Below are positions 1 to 7,921 of a DNA stretch of 64,000 nt, one piece after another. The notes beneath the pieces were generated by a model. It made no database searches. It saw only the letters and a list, made by a program, of their open reading frames with translations, and was not told the DNA's origin. Within the stretch, counting starts at the first letter, position 1. Every line of letters starts with the position of its first letter. The stretch comes from JAJDXO01 sp965207535. Lineage in GTDB: Bacteria; Pseudomonadota; Alphaproteobacteria; Rhodospirillales; UBA2165. The position numbers and the translations under genes are program-made. The DNA is taken from the NCBI GenBank assembly GCA_965207535.1, contig CBDBMR010000012.1:62001-126000 (forward strand). The letters are read 5' to 3'.

Positions 1-2
1 CC

Positions 3-1061
3 GCCACCTACGACCAACCCTATCTGCTGGCCCGGCGGTTCGCCTCGCTGGACATCATCTCCGGCGGCCGGGCGGGCTGGAATCTGGTGACCTCGGGCAA
101 CAAGCTGGAAGCCGACAGCTTCGGCTTCGGCGAGCATATGGAAAAGGCGGCGCGCTACCGCCGGGGCCGGGAATTCGCCCACGTGGTGCGGGGCCTTTGG
201 AACTCCTTCGGCGAGGATGCCTTCGTCCGCGACCGGCAAACGGGCCGGTATTTCGATCCCGAAAAAATCCAGGTTCTCGACCACTCCGGCGAGTTTCTGG
301 GCGCCAAGGGGCCGCTGAACGTCTCTCCCTCGCCCCAGGGCGAACCGGTGCTCATCCAGGCGGGCGCCTCCGAGGACGGCCGCGAGCTTGCCGCCGCCAC
401 CGCCGAGGTGGTGTTCGGCGCCTCCCAAAGCATCGAGTACGCGAAGGAATTCTATGCCGATGTGAAGGGCCGGATGGCCGATTACGGGCGCGATCCGGAC
501 AGCCTCAAGATCATGCCCGGCCTGTCGGTGAATGTGGGCGAAACCCGCGAGGACGCCGTCGCCAAGTTCGAGGAACTCCAGGATCTGATTGATCCCCGGA
601 CCGGGCTCCAATTGCTGTCCCAGCGCCTCGACTACGATCTGACGGGCTGCGACGTCGATCAACCTCTGCCGGACATCCCGGTCAATGAAATCGGCGGCAG
701 CCGGGCCGAGATAACCATCAAGACGGCGCGGGACAACAACATGACCATCAAGGAACTGTACCGGTATTTCGCCGGCGCCCGCGGCCACTATCAGATCAAC
801 GGCTCGGTCGCCGAGGTCGCCGACCTGATGGAGGAATGGGTCACCGAAAAGGCCTGCGACGGGTTCAATATCATGCCGCCCCTCTATCCCCACAGCCTCA
901 GGGATTTCGTCGATCTGGTGGTCCCGGAACTGCAGCGCCGCGGCCTGTTCCGCACCGAGTACGAAGCGACCACTTTGCGCGGCAATCTCGGCCTCACCCG
1001 GCCGCCCTGGTCGGCTGGCGATCTCGACGGCTCGACCATAGGAAAAGCCGCGGCGGAGTAG
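3..1061 (+). CDS. LLM-class flavin-dependent monooxygenase, NtaA/SnaA/DszA type (5' truncated)
   Basis: The open frame runs in from the left edge and ends with TAG, so the N-terminus lies outside the window; about 352 residues are visible. The segment ISGGRAGWNLVTSG followed by EADSFGFGEHMEKAARY is characteristic of the bacterial luciferase-like (TIM-barrel) monooxygenases that use FMNH2 from a partner reductase, such as nitrilotriacetate monooxygenase component A and DszA. The segment GEPVLIQAGASEDGRELAAATAEVVF and the C-terminal GFNIMPP motif also fit. Substrate cannot be read from sequence. It is followed by the rpsF promoter, so it is not part of the ribosomal operon. Confidence 0.85.
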   Translation, partial: ATYDQPYLLARRFASLDIISGGRAGWNLVTSGNKLEADSFGFGEHMEKAARYRRGREFAHVVRGLWNSFGEDAFVRDRQTGRYFDPEKIQVLDHSGEFLGAKGPLNVSPSPQGEPVLIQAGASEDGRELAAATAEVVFGASQSIEYAKEFYADVKGRMADYGRDPDSLKIMPGLSVNVGETREDAVAKFEELQDLIDPRTGLQLLSQRLDYDLTGCDVDQPLPDIPVNEIGGSRAEITIKTARDNNMTIKELYRYFAGARGHYQINGSVAEVADLMEEWVTEKACDGFNIMPPLYPHSLRDFVDLVVPELQRRGLFRTEYEATTLRGNLGLTRPPWSAGDLDGSTIGKAAAE

Positions 1062-1084
1062 CGTTATTGCGGCGTTTCCGCCGC

Positions 1085-1112
1085 TTGCCAGCCCCCCGGT
1101 AATGTGTATAGT
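1085..1112 (+). promoter_or_regulatory. Candidate promoter of the rpsF operon
   Basis: A sigma70-like pair, TTGCCA (1085-1090) and TATAGT (1107-1112), is separated by 16 bp and lies about 100 bp before rpsF. It is the only good match between the preceding gene and rpsF. No experimental start site is known. Confidence 0.5.
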
Positions 1113-1130
1113 GCGCCGCCTTAACTCCTT

Positions 1131-1155
1131 GCCAGCGGCTTGAACCGCCGCTGGC
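1131..1155 (+). promoter_or_regulatory. rpsF 5' leader hairpin
   Basis: Perfect 9-bp inverted repeat, GCCAGCGGC / GCCGCTGGC with a 7-nt loop, in the rpsF leader 57 nt before the start codon. There is no U-run, so it is not a terminator. In many bacteria the S6:S18 complex represses its own operon by binding a leader hairpin in this place; that role here is inference from position only. Confidence 0.45.
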
Positions 1156-1212
1156 TATGCCCTCCGGCGGGAATTCGCAACGCCTGGGGGAAGAGAAAAG
1201 CCGGAAGGAGAC

Positions 1213-1896
1213 ATGATCGTGGCTTTATACGAAAGCGTGTTCATCGCACGCCAGGACGTTTCCACGCCTCAGGTCGAGGCGATCGCCGACGGGTTCGCGG
1301 CCCAGATCGAGGAAAATGGCGGCAAGGTCGCCAAACGCGAATACTGGGGCCTCAAGAACCTTTCCTACAGGATCAAGAAGAACCGCAAGGGGCACTACGT
1401 GCTGTTCAATCTCGATGCGCCGTCCGAAGCGGTGCGGGAGATGGAGCGCCAGATGCGCCTGCACGAAGACATCCTGCGTTACCTGACCCTGAGGCTGGAC
1501 GAGATCGACGACGAGCCGTCCATCCAGATGCAGAACCGGAATCGCGACGAGTCGCGCCGGCGTGACGGCGACCGGCGGGATGATCGTGACAACCGCCGCG
1601 ACGAGAAGCCGGCTGCCGAGGCTGCACCGTCGGAATCCAAGGAAGAGGCGGCCCCCCCTGCCGAGGCTGCACCAACCGAGGCCAAGGAAGAGGCAGCCCC
1701 CCCTGCCGAGGCTGCACCAACCGAGGCCAAGGAAGAGGCGGCCCCTGCCGAGGCCGCACCCACCGAGGCCAAGGAAGAGGCGGCCCCCGCCGAAGCCCCG
1801 GCTGAGGAGGCCTCCTCTGAAGCCCCCTCTGAAATTCCTGGCGAGGCTCCTGGTGAATCCCCTGGCGAAGCTGCCGGCGAAGGAGAAGATAAATGA
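1213..1896 (+). CDS. rpsF: 30S ribosomal protein S6 with long acidic C-terminal extension
   Basis: S6 sits on the small-subunit platform as a dimer with S18. Residues 1-105 are a normal S6 fold: the start ALYESVFIARQDVS, KREYWGLKNLSYRIKKNRKGHY in the middle, and LRYLTLRLDE near the end. The start ATG follows GGAGA at a good distance. The family is usually 95-150 residues; this one has 227 because residues after about 120 form an Arg/Asp-rich stretch and then a tail of four near-identical EAAP.EAKEEAAP repeats and GE-rich units. It overlaps rpsR by 4 bases (ATGA). Confidence 0.97.
   Translation: MIVALYESVFIARQDVSTPQVEAIADGFAAQIEENGGKVAKREYWGLKNLSYRIKKNRKGHYVLFNLDAPSEAVREMERQMRLHEDILRYLTLRLDEIDDEPSIQMQNRNRDESRRRDGDRRDDRDNRRDEKPAAEAAPSESKEEAAPPAEAAPTEAKEEAAPPAEAAPTEAKEEAAPAEAAPTEAKEEAAPAEAPAEEASSEAPSEIPGEAPGESPGEAAGEGEDK
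1618..1791 (+). repeat. Four in-frame 42/45-bp tandem repeats in rpsF
   Basis: Units at 1618-1662, 1663-1707, 1708-1749 and 1750-1791 encode 14-15 residue repeats of the type E-A-A-P-T-E-A-K-E-E-A-A-P-(P)-A. All length changes are whole codons, so the frame is kept. Likely to vary in copy number by slippage between strains. Confidence 0.9.
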
Positions 1897-2174
1897 GCGC
1901 CGACACCCCGACCGAACGTCCTCAACGGCCGCGCGGCGGTGGCGGCGGCGGCCGCCGTCCGTTCTTCCGGCGGCGCAAGACCTGTCCGTTCTCCGGCGCC
2001 AACGCACCGAAGATCGATTACAAGGACACCAAGCTCTTGTCGCGGTACATCTCCGAACGTGGCAAGATCGTGCCGAGCAGAATTACGGCGGTTTCGGCCA
2101 AGAAACAGCGCGAACTCGCGCGTGCGATCAAGCGGGCTCGTTTCCTGGCGCTGCTGCCTTACGTTTCCCAGTAA
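1893..2174 (+). CDS. rpsR: 30S ribosomal protein S18
   Basis: The 93-residue protein carries the S18 signature: RRRKTCPFSGANAPKIDYKD, then LLSRYISERGKIVPSRITAVSAKKQRELARAIKRARFLALLPY. An N-terminal stretch of about 20 residues is Arg/Gly-rich (RPRGGGGGGRRPFFRRRK), common in alphaproteobacterial S18. S18 binds 16S rRNA only after pairing with S6, whose gene it overlaps by four bases. The stop codon overlaps the next start (TAATG), so translation of the operon is likely coupled. Confidence 0.97.
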   Translation: MSADTPTERPQRPRGGGGGGRRPFFRRRKTCPFSGANAPKIDYKDTKLLSRYISERGKIVPSRITAVSAKKQRELARAIKRARFLALLPYVSQ

Positions 2175-3166
2175 TGACCAACGCCAACGCCCCCGCGGGC
2201 GAGCGGCGGTGCGGGGTCAACATGAACAGGGATCTTCTTGGCGGTATCGGCGCCGGCGCAGTCAGCGCACTTCTATGGGCGTCGATTACACTCGGCGGCG
2301 GCGGGATATTGCTGTCCTATCTGTCGCCCTTGCCTCTGTTGATGGTTGGGCTGTCCCTCGGCTCCCGCGCCGTCAACATCGGTATCGTGGCCGGCGTCCT
2401 GATATCCGGCATTGCGGGCAATCCTTTCTTCGCCCTCGTCTATATCGTGATGATCGGACTCCCTGTGGGCCTGATCGTCCGCCAGGCGCTGATGACCCGG
2501 CGGCTGCGGAGCGGCGCGGTCGAATGGTATAAGCCGGGCGATCTGCTGGCCCGCCTGGCGGGCGTCGCCTCGGTGTTGATCATCGTCGCGGGCCTTGTCC
2601 ACTTCGATGTGGATGGCGGGCTGCCGGCGGCCATCGGTCAGTACCTCGATCAAATTCTGGAGGCGCGATTCAGCCTCGCGAGCCCCGGCGACCGGGCGAC
2701 GCTGGTGAGCCAATTGACGCCGTTCTTCCCGGCGATCGTTGCCGGTTCCTGGCTGCTGTTCCTGACCGTCAACGGCACCCTGGCCCAAAGCCTGCTGGTC
2801 CGCATGGGCCGCAATATCCGCCCGACCCCGGTCTATTCGGAGATCGAGCTGCCCGGCTGGATCTACTGGGCCATCGTCATCGCCGCGGGGGTCGCCTTGC
2901 TGTCATCCGGCACGGCGGATTTCGTCGCCATGAACGTGGTCGCGGTCCTCGCAACCCCGTTCTTTTTCGTCGGCCTCGGCACCATCCACATCATGGTCCG
3001 CCGGCTGGCGGCGCCGACCATGGCGCTGGTCGGCCTCTACGGCATAATTCTGGTTTTCGGCTTGGTCCCGTTTGTCGCGGTGGCCGGGCTCGGGTTTTTT
3101 GAACAATGGACGGATCTCCGGAACCGTTATGGCGGCGCGCCCGCGCCCGACGAGGAGGAAGAGTGA
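2174..3166 (+). CDS. DUF2232 family integral membrane protein
   Basis: About eight hydrophobic helices, with small-residue-rich segments near the N-terminus (LLGGIGAGAVSALLWASITLGGGGILLSYLSPLPLLMVGL) resembling the S component of energy-coupling transporters. DUF2232 proteins commonly lie between rpsR and rplI in alphaproteobacteria, as here. Start: ATG at 2174 overlaps the rpsR stop; ATG at 2222 (MNRDLLGG) has a better GGGG purine run and would give the more usual N-terminus. The stop overlaps the rplI start (TGATG). Function unknown; 330 residues from the first start. Confidence 0.8.
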   Translation: MTNANAPAGERRCGVNMNRDLLGGIGAGAVSALLWASITLGGGGILLSYLSPLPLLMVGLSLGSRAVNIGIVAGVLISGIAGNPFFALVYIVMIGLPVGLIVRQALMTRRLRSGAVEWYKPGDLLARLAGVASVLIIVAGLVHFDVDGGLPAAIGQYLDQILEARFSLASPGDRATLVSQLTPFFPAIVAGSWLLFLTVNGTLAQSLLVRMGRNIRPTPVYSEIELPGWIYWAIVIAAGVALLSSGTADFVAMNVVAVLATPFFFVGLGTIHIMVRRLAAPTMALVGLYGIILVFGLVPFVAVAGLGFFEQWTDLRNRYGGAPAPDEEEE

Positions 3167-3909
3167 TGGAAGTCATCCTTTTGGAGCGAATTGAGAAACT
3201 GGGCCAGATGGGCGACGTGGTGAACGTCAAGCCGGGCTACGCGCGCAACTATCTGCTGCCGAAGAAGAAGGCGGTGAGTGCAACCGACGAGAACAAGGCT
3301 CATTTCGAGCAACGGCGCGCGCAGCTCGAGGCCGAGAACCTGGAGCGCAAGGGCGAGGCCGAGGCGGTCGCCGGCAAGATGGACGGCCAGCTTGTGGTCA
3401 TGATCCGGCAGGCCGGCGACGCGGGTCAGCTCTACGGCTCGGTCAACGCACGCGATATCGCCACCGGGCTGACCGAGGCCGGGTTCACGGTCGGCCGTCA
3501 GCAGGTTCGGCTCGAAAGCCCGATCAAGGCCATCGGCCTGCATCCGATTCACGTTTTCCTGCACCCGGAAGTTTCGGTAACCGTGACCGCCAATGTGGCC
3601 CGGTCCGACGATGAGGCCCGCATCCAGGAAGAGACCGGCGAGGCGGTGATCGCACAGGAGGACGAGAACGTTCAGAGTCCGGCCGAGCAGCTGATCGCCG
3701 AGGAGGACGCTGCCGAGGCCGCCGAAGCGGAAGCCGCCGACGAAGCCAAGGCTGCCGGGGACGGCGAGGCATCCGAGGAGGCCGGGACGGCCGAGGCCGC
3801 CGATGACGCCGGGGAACCCGCCGAGGTTGAGGCGGAGAACGAGGATTCGTCTTCGGATGAGGAGTCCGCGGCGGACGGGGAGGAAGCGGAAGAAACCCCG
3901 GCCACCTAA
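3166..3909 (+). CDS. rplI: 50S ribosomal protein L9 with acidic C-terminal extension
   Basis: L9 binds 23S rRNA near the L1 stalk. MEVILLERIEKLGQMGDVVNVK followed by PGYARNYLLPKKKAV (residues 23-37) is the L9 N-domain signature; the central helix and C-domain run to about residue 150. The start is set by homology and by the overlap with the preceding stop; GAGGAGGAAGAG just before it is a strong ribosome site. L9 is typically near 150-200 residues; here residues after about 150 to 247 are almost all Glu/Asp/Ala/Ser. An operon terminator follows. Confidence 0.96.
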   Translation: MEVILLERIEKLGQMGDVVNVKPGYARNYLLPKKKAVSATDENKAHFEQRRAQLEAENLERKGEAEAVAGKMDGQLVVMIRQAGDAGQLYGSVNARDIATGLTEAGFTVGRQQVRLESPIKAIGLHPIHVFLHPEVSVTVTANVARSDDEARIQEETGEAVIAQEDENVQSPAEQLIAEEDAAEAAEAEAADEAKAAGDGEASEEAGTAEAADDAGEPAEVEAENEDSSSDEESAADGEEAEETPAT

Positions 3910-3931
3910 GGGGGATCCTCATAAGCCGTTG

Positions 3932-3970
3932 AAAAGCGGGCAATAGTTTGGAAATTGCCCGCTTTTTCTT
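3932..3970 (+). terminator. Rho-independent terminator of the rpsF-rplI operon
   Basis: AAAAGCGGGCAAT ... ATTGCCCGCTTTTTCTT: a 12-13 bp stem with a 9-nt loop ending in a T-run, 23 bases after the rplI stop. Confidence 0.9.
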
Positions 3971-4088
3971 CGGCAATCTTCACATCGGAAATCGAGTATG
4001 CTAGCGTTTTGAAGTGACGCCGGGCGCATGAAGCCGCCGTCACCGCGCAAAGAAAAAGGACATTGAAGAAGCTCCAAGGGCTGGTGCC

Positions 4089-5330
4089 ATGTTCATGCTC
4101 ACACCCATTCTCCGCCGGCTGATCGTCGAAGGCGAGTTGACGATCACGGACAGCAGCGGAAAGGCGCACCGTTTCGGCGGCAGCCAAGGACCGTCGGTGG
4201 CGGTTCGGTTTCATGAGCGCTCGTTGCCCCTCAAAGTCGCCTTGAACCCGACCATGGCGCTCGGCGAGGCCTATATGGACGGCCGGCTGACCATCGAGGG
4301 CGGCAACACCATCTACGAGTTCCTGGACCTGCTGACGCGAAATATCGCGGAAATGGGGGAGCCGGCGATACAGCGATTTTTCGCCCGGATCGGGATGCTG
4401 TTCCGGCGCATCCATCAGTTCAATCCCGCGTTCCGCTCAAAGCGCAATGTTGCCCATCATTACGACCTGTCGGGGGAGCTCTACGACCTGTTCCTCGACC
4501 AGGACAAGCAGTATTCCTGCGCCTATTTCCCGGAGGGGGTTGACGACATCGACACCGCCCAGGAACGCAAGAAACGCCATATCGCGGCCAAGCTACTACT
4601 CAAGGACGGCCAGACGGTGCTCGATATCGGCTCGGGTTGGGGCGGCATGGGCCTTTATCTCGCCAAATCGGCGGGAACCGATGTCACCGGCATTACGCTC
4701 TCCGAGGAGCAGGTCAAGGTCTCCAAGGACCGCGCCGCCCAGGCCGGATTGCAGGACCGGGCGCAATTCCATTTGCGGGATTACCGGGACCAGACCGGTC
4801 ATTTCGACCGGATCGTATCGGTGGGCATGTTCGAACATGTGGGCATCGGACATTTCGGTCAGTATTTCGGCAAAATCCAGGAGGTGCTGGCGGATGACGG
4901 CGTGGCGCTTCTCCACACCATCGGCCGCAGCGGCGGTCCCGGGAATACGGACCCCTGGATCCGGAAGTACATTTTCCCCGGCGGCTATATCCCGTCCCTC
5001 TCCGAGACCGTGCCGGCCATCGAGCGGGCCGGGCTGATCGTCACTGATATCGAGTTCCTCGGTCTCCACTATGCCGAAACCCTCAAGGCCTGGCGGGAAC
5101 GGTTCCGCGAGAATTGGGACAAGGTCGCGAACCTGTACGACGAGAACTTCTGCCGCATGTGGGAGTTCTATCTTGCCGGCAGCGAGGTTTCGTTCCGTTT
5201 CATGGGCCTGACGGTCTTCCAAATTCAGATGACCAAACGTGCTGGCGTCGTACCCATCACCCGCGACTACATTGGGGAGTGGGAAAAAACCGGCGGCGAC
5301 GCCCGGCCGGCCAGCGACCGCGCGGCCTAG
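4089..5330 (+). CDS. cfa: Cyclopropane-fatty-acyl-phospholipid synthase
   Basis: SAM-dependent enzyme that adds a methylene bridge to unsaturated acyl chains of membrane phospholipids. N-terminal ~100-residue lipid-binding domain, then the methyltransferase domain: NVAHHYDLSGELYDLFLD, YSCAYF (residues ~143-148), VLDIGSGWGG (SAM loop, ~178-187), GITLSEEQ, and VSVGMFEHVG with the conserved Glu. 413 residues, normal for the family. Monocistronic by context: terminator before and repeat/IS after. Its TAG stop is formed inside the terminal CTAG of the palindromic repeat that follows. Confidence 0.93.
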   Translation: MFMLTPILRRLIVEGELTITDSSGKAHRFGGSQGPSVAVRFHERSLPLKVALNPTMALGEAYMDGRLTIEGGNTIYEFLDLLTRNIAEMGEPAIQRFFARIGMLFRRIHQFNPAFRSKRNVAHHYDLSGELYDLFLDQDKQYSCAYFPEGVDDIDTAQERKKRHIAAKLLLKDGQTVLDIGSGWGGMGLYLAKSAGTDVTGITLSEEQVKVSKDRAAQAGLQDRAQFHLRDYRDQTGHFDRIVSVGMFEHVGIGHFGQYFGKIQEVLADDGVALLHTIGRSGGPGNTDPWIRKYIFPGGYIPSLSETVPAIERAGLIVTDIEFLGLHYAETLKAWRERFRENWDKVANLYDENFCRMWEFYLAGSEVSFRFMGLTVFQIQMTKRAGVVPITRDYIGEWEKTGGDARPASDRAA

Positions 5331-5392
5331 ATCGGATTCACATGGATTGTCGGCATCGCAATGCGATTCCGACAAACCATGATCGGCTCTAG
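5327..5392 (+). repeat. 66-bp intergenic palindromic repeat, copy A
   Basis: Imperfect palindrome starting CTAGATCGGATTCACATGG and ending CATGATCGGCTCTAG. Its reverse complement matches copy B (39410-39475) at 57 of 66 positions by my count, and its outer arms match copy C (39486-39550). The first CTAG contains the cfa stop codon; the last CTAG is the insertion site of the IS element. Confidence 0.8.
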
Positions 5393-6264
5393 GTCCTGTT
5401 GACATTTAACGGACTATTCATGGTTGGTGTGATTCAAGCAAGACCGGTTCGACTGGAGGGAGCGGGTCATGTAAGGTCATTTCGCAAAGCGAATTGACCG
5501 ACTTCGACGGGAATTGACGGATATGCAATGGGACCGGATCAAGGGTTTGGTTCCAGGCAAAGAGGCGGATCGCGGCTCCACGGGTCGGGACAACCGCCTG
5601 TTTGTGGACGCCGTGCTGTGGATCGCCCGGGCGGGTTCGCCGTGGCGCGATCTTCCGGACGCCTTTGGCAACTGGAACAGCGTCTACGTGCGCTTTTCGC
5701 GGTGGGCCAAGGCGGGGGTTTGGGAGAGTCTTTTCAATGCCTTGGCGGAGGATCCCGACTTCGAATACCTGATCGTGGATTCGACCATCGTGCGGGCGCA
5801 TCAACATGCCGCCGGCGCAAAAGGGGGGCTCAGGCTCAGGCCATCGGCCGCTCGCGCGGCGGCCTGACGAGCAAAATCCACATCACCGTCGATGGCCTGG
5901 GCAATCCCTTGCGGTTCATCCTCACCGGCGGCCAGGTGGGCGACGTCACCCAGGCCGAGGGGCTGATCGCCGGGCTGCCGGGCGAGACCCTGATCGCCGA
6001 CACCGCCTACGACGCGAACCGCTTCCGCGCCCGCCTCGACAGCGCCGGGATGGCGGCGGTGATCCCCTCCAACCCGTCGCGGGCGCAAGCCCTGCCGTAC
6101 GACCCCGAACTCTACAAGGAAAGGCACGTCGTCGAATGTTTCATCAACAAGATCAAGCACTTCCGCCGCATCGCCACACGCTACGAAAAGACCGTCACCG
6201 CCTACATGGCCATGCTGTGCCTCGTCGGGGCGCTCATTTGGATGCGATAACTGTCAACAGGACC
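5392..6264 (+). mobile_element. IS5-family insertion sequence (probably IS427 group), 873 bp
   Basis: Perfect 13-bp terminal inverted repeats GGTCCTGTTGACA (5392-5404) and its complement (6252-6264), flanked by TA on both sides (5390-5391, 6265-6266), the 2-bp target duplication expected for IS427-group elements. It encodes one transposase split over two overlapping frames. Ends and reading frames are intact, so the insertion looks recent. It sits between cfa and dnaB in the terminal CTAG of repeat copy A. Confidence 0.92.
5523..6250 (+). CDS. IS5-family transposase, made by -1 frameshift of two overlapping ORFs
   Basis: ORF A (ATG 5523, stop at 5867) has the N-terminal domain and first catalytic Asp (LIVDSTIVRAH). 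ORF B (to 6250) supplies SRGGLTSKIH, the second Asp (LIADTAYDANRF) and the DDE-family signature Y-2-R-3-E-6-K in YKERHVVECFINKIK. The frames join in A4G6 at 5819-5828: a -1 slip gives a continuous protein (..GAKGGAQAQAIGRSRGG..), the usual arrangement for this group. A TTG at 5514 is an alternative start. Confidence 0.9.
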
Positions 6265-6379
6265 TAGGCCCACCCGCCCCGACCGCTTCGGAATTGCAGC
6301 CTGTTAATCCCCGTGTTCCACAGGGGTGTGAATCGATTCAGGCTTACCCCCGGCAGCGAATCCGTCTAGGTTCCGCTTC

Positions 6380-7912
6380 ATGGCGACCGTGGCGACCAAC
6401 CAGACTAATTTGCGCCCCATCGGCGATGACGACCAGACCCTCTCGGTATTCCGGACCCCGCCGCACAACTTCGAAGCCGAGAAGGCGCTCCTCGGCGCCA
6501 TCTTCGCCAACAACAACGCTTATGACCGGGTGTCCGATTATCTGAGGCCGGAACACTTTGCTGATCCCCTAAACGGTCGAATCTACGAGGCGGCCTCTAA
6601 ATTGATCGAACGCAGGCAGATCGCCGATCCCATCACCCTGAAGAATTTCTTCGAACAGGACGGATCACTCTCCGAGGTCGGCGGCACCGAGTATCTGGCG
6701 GAAGTCGCCGGCAGCATGGTCACTATCATTAACGTCAGCGACTATGCTCGAAACATTTACGACCTGCATCTCAAGCGCCAATTGATCGATCTCGGCGAAA
6801 ATATGGTCAATGACGCCCATTCTCCGGAGGTTGATAGCAGCGCATTTAATCAAATTGAGACAGCTGAGCAGCGCTTGTACGAGTTGGCGACCACCGGCGA
6901 GGTAGAGGGCGGGCCGCGCCAATTTTCCTCGGCCGTTACGATTGCAATGGAGATGGCGCAAGCCGCCTATAATCGCGACAGTCATTTGGTGGGCGTCGCG
7001 ACTGGTTTAATGGATTTAGACGATCTATTGGGTGGCCTGCACCCTTCAGATTTGATCATCTTGGCGTCCCGACCGGCCATGGGGAAGACGTCCCTGGCCA
7101 CAAAAATCGCTCTCGAAGCGGCGAGCGATTACAGGGAGGATGTCGACGATAGCGGCAAAAGGAAAACATTGGATGGTGCCGTAGTTGGCTTCTTCTCCCT
7201 GGAAATGTCGGCAGAGCAGTTGGCTGGGCGAATTCTATCTGAACAAACCGAGATAAATTCAGATAGGTTAAGGACCGGAAAACTAACTGAAGGCGACTTT
7301 GACAAGCTGGTGGCTGCCAGCCAGATGCTTCATCGTCTACCGCTGTTCATTGACGACACACCAGCACTAAGCGTCAGCGCCCTAAGGACACGGGCGAGAC
7401 GGTTACAACGTGAGCACAATCTTGGGCTCATAGTGGTGGACTACTTGCAGCTCATGGAAGCCAGTGGGCGTCACGACAGCCGAGTGCAGGAGATTGGTGA
7501 AATTTCGCGTGGACTTAAGTCTTTGGCAAAAGAACTGAATGTTCCCGTGCTGGCCCTCTCCCAACTCTCTCGGGCGGTCGAAGCTAGAGACGACAAGACT
7601 CCGCAACTCTCGGACCTTCGTGAGTCCGGCACCATCGAACAAGATGCTGACGTAGTCATGTTTATCTACCGCGATTCCTATTACTTGGAGCTAAAGAAAC
7701 CCAAATCCATTAGTTACCCCGAGGGAGAAAATGACTCTGAGTACCAGAGCGACTTAGGAAAATGGCAGGAGAAATTGGCGGCAGTCGAAAAGGAAGCTGA
7801 CATAATTGTCGCCAAGCAACGGCACGGTCCGACTGGCGACAGAAAGGTATTTTTCGACCGCCAGTACACCCGTTTTGGAAATCACACCCAGCGAAACTCA
7901 GAGAGCTTCTGA
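6380..7912 (+). CDS. dnaB: Replicative DNA helicase DnaB
   Basis: Hexameric helicase of the replication fork. N-terminal domain FRTPPHNFEAEKALLGAIF (~25-43) binds primase; the RecA-like domain has Walker A ASRPAMGKTSLA (~230), FFSLEMSAEQLAGR, LGLIVVDYLQLM (Walker B) and SQLSRAVEARDDKTPQLSDLRESG. 510 residues; DnaB is usually 450-500, and the extra length comes partly from an acidic insert EDVDDSGKRKTLD after the Walker A helix and another near residue 440. From about 6560 on, codon choice is much more AT-rich than in alr, mlaE or cfa. IS lies 115 bases upstream. Confidence 0.96.
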   Translation: MATVATNQTNLRPIGDDDQTLSVFRTPPHNFEAEKALLGAIFANNNAYDRVSDYLRPEHFADPLNGRIYEAASKLIERRQIADPITLKNFFEQDGSLSEVGGTEYLAEVAGSMVTIINVSDYARNIYDLHLKRQLIDLGENMVNDAHSPEVDSSAFNQIETAEQRLYELATTGEVEGGPRQFSSAVTIAMEMAQAAYNRDSHLVGVATGLMDLDDLLGGLHPSDLIILASRPAMGKTSLATKIALEAASDYREDVDDSGKRKTLDGAVVGFFSLEMSAEQLAGRILSEQTEINSDRLRTGKLTEGDFDKLVAASQMLHRLPLFIDDTPALSVSALRTRARRLQREHNLGLIVVDYLQLMEASGRHDSRVQEIGEISRGLKSLAKELNVPVLALSQLSRAVEARDDKTPQLSDLRESGTIEQDADVVMFIYRDSYYLELKKPKSISYPEGENDSEYQSDLGKWQEKLAAVEKEADIIVAKQRHGPTGDRKVFFDRQYTRFGNHTQRNSESF

Positions 7913-7921
7913 TTGTCCGGG

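Noticed and set aside
1618..1791. CRISPR-like short repeats
   Set aside because: The repeats are contiguous, in frame and coding; there are no spacers. No other array was seen.
1562..2173. N-terminal extension of the DUF2232 frame
   Set aside because: It runs through rpsF and rpsR in another frame; the real start is at 2174 or 2222.
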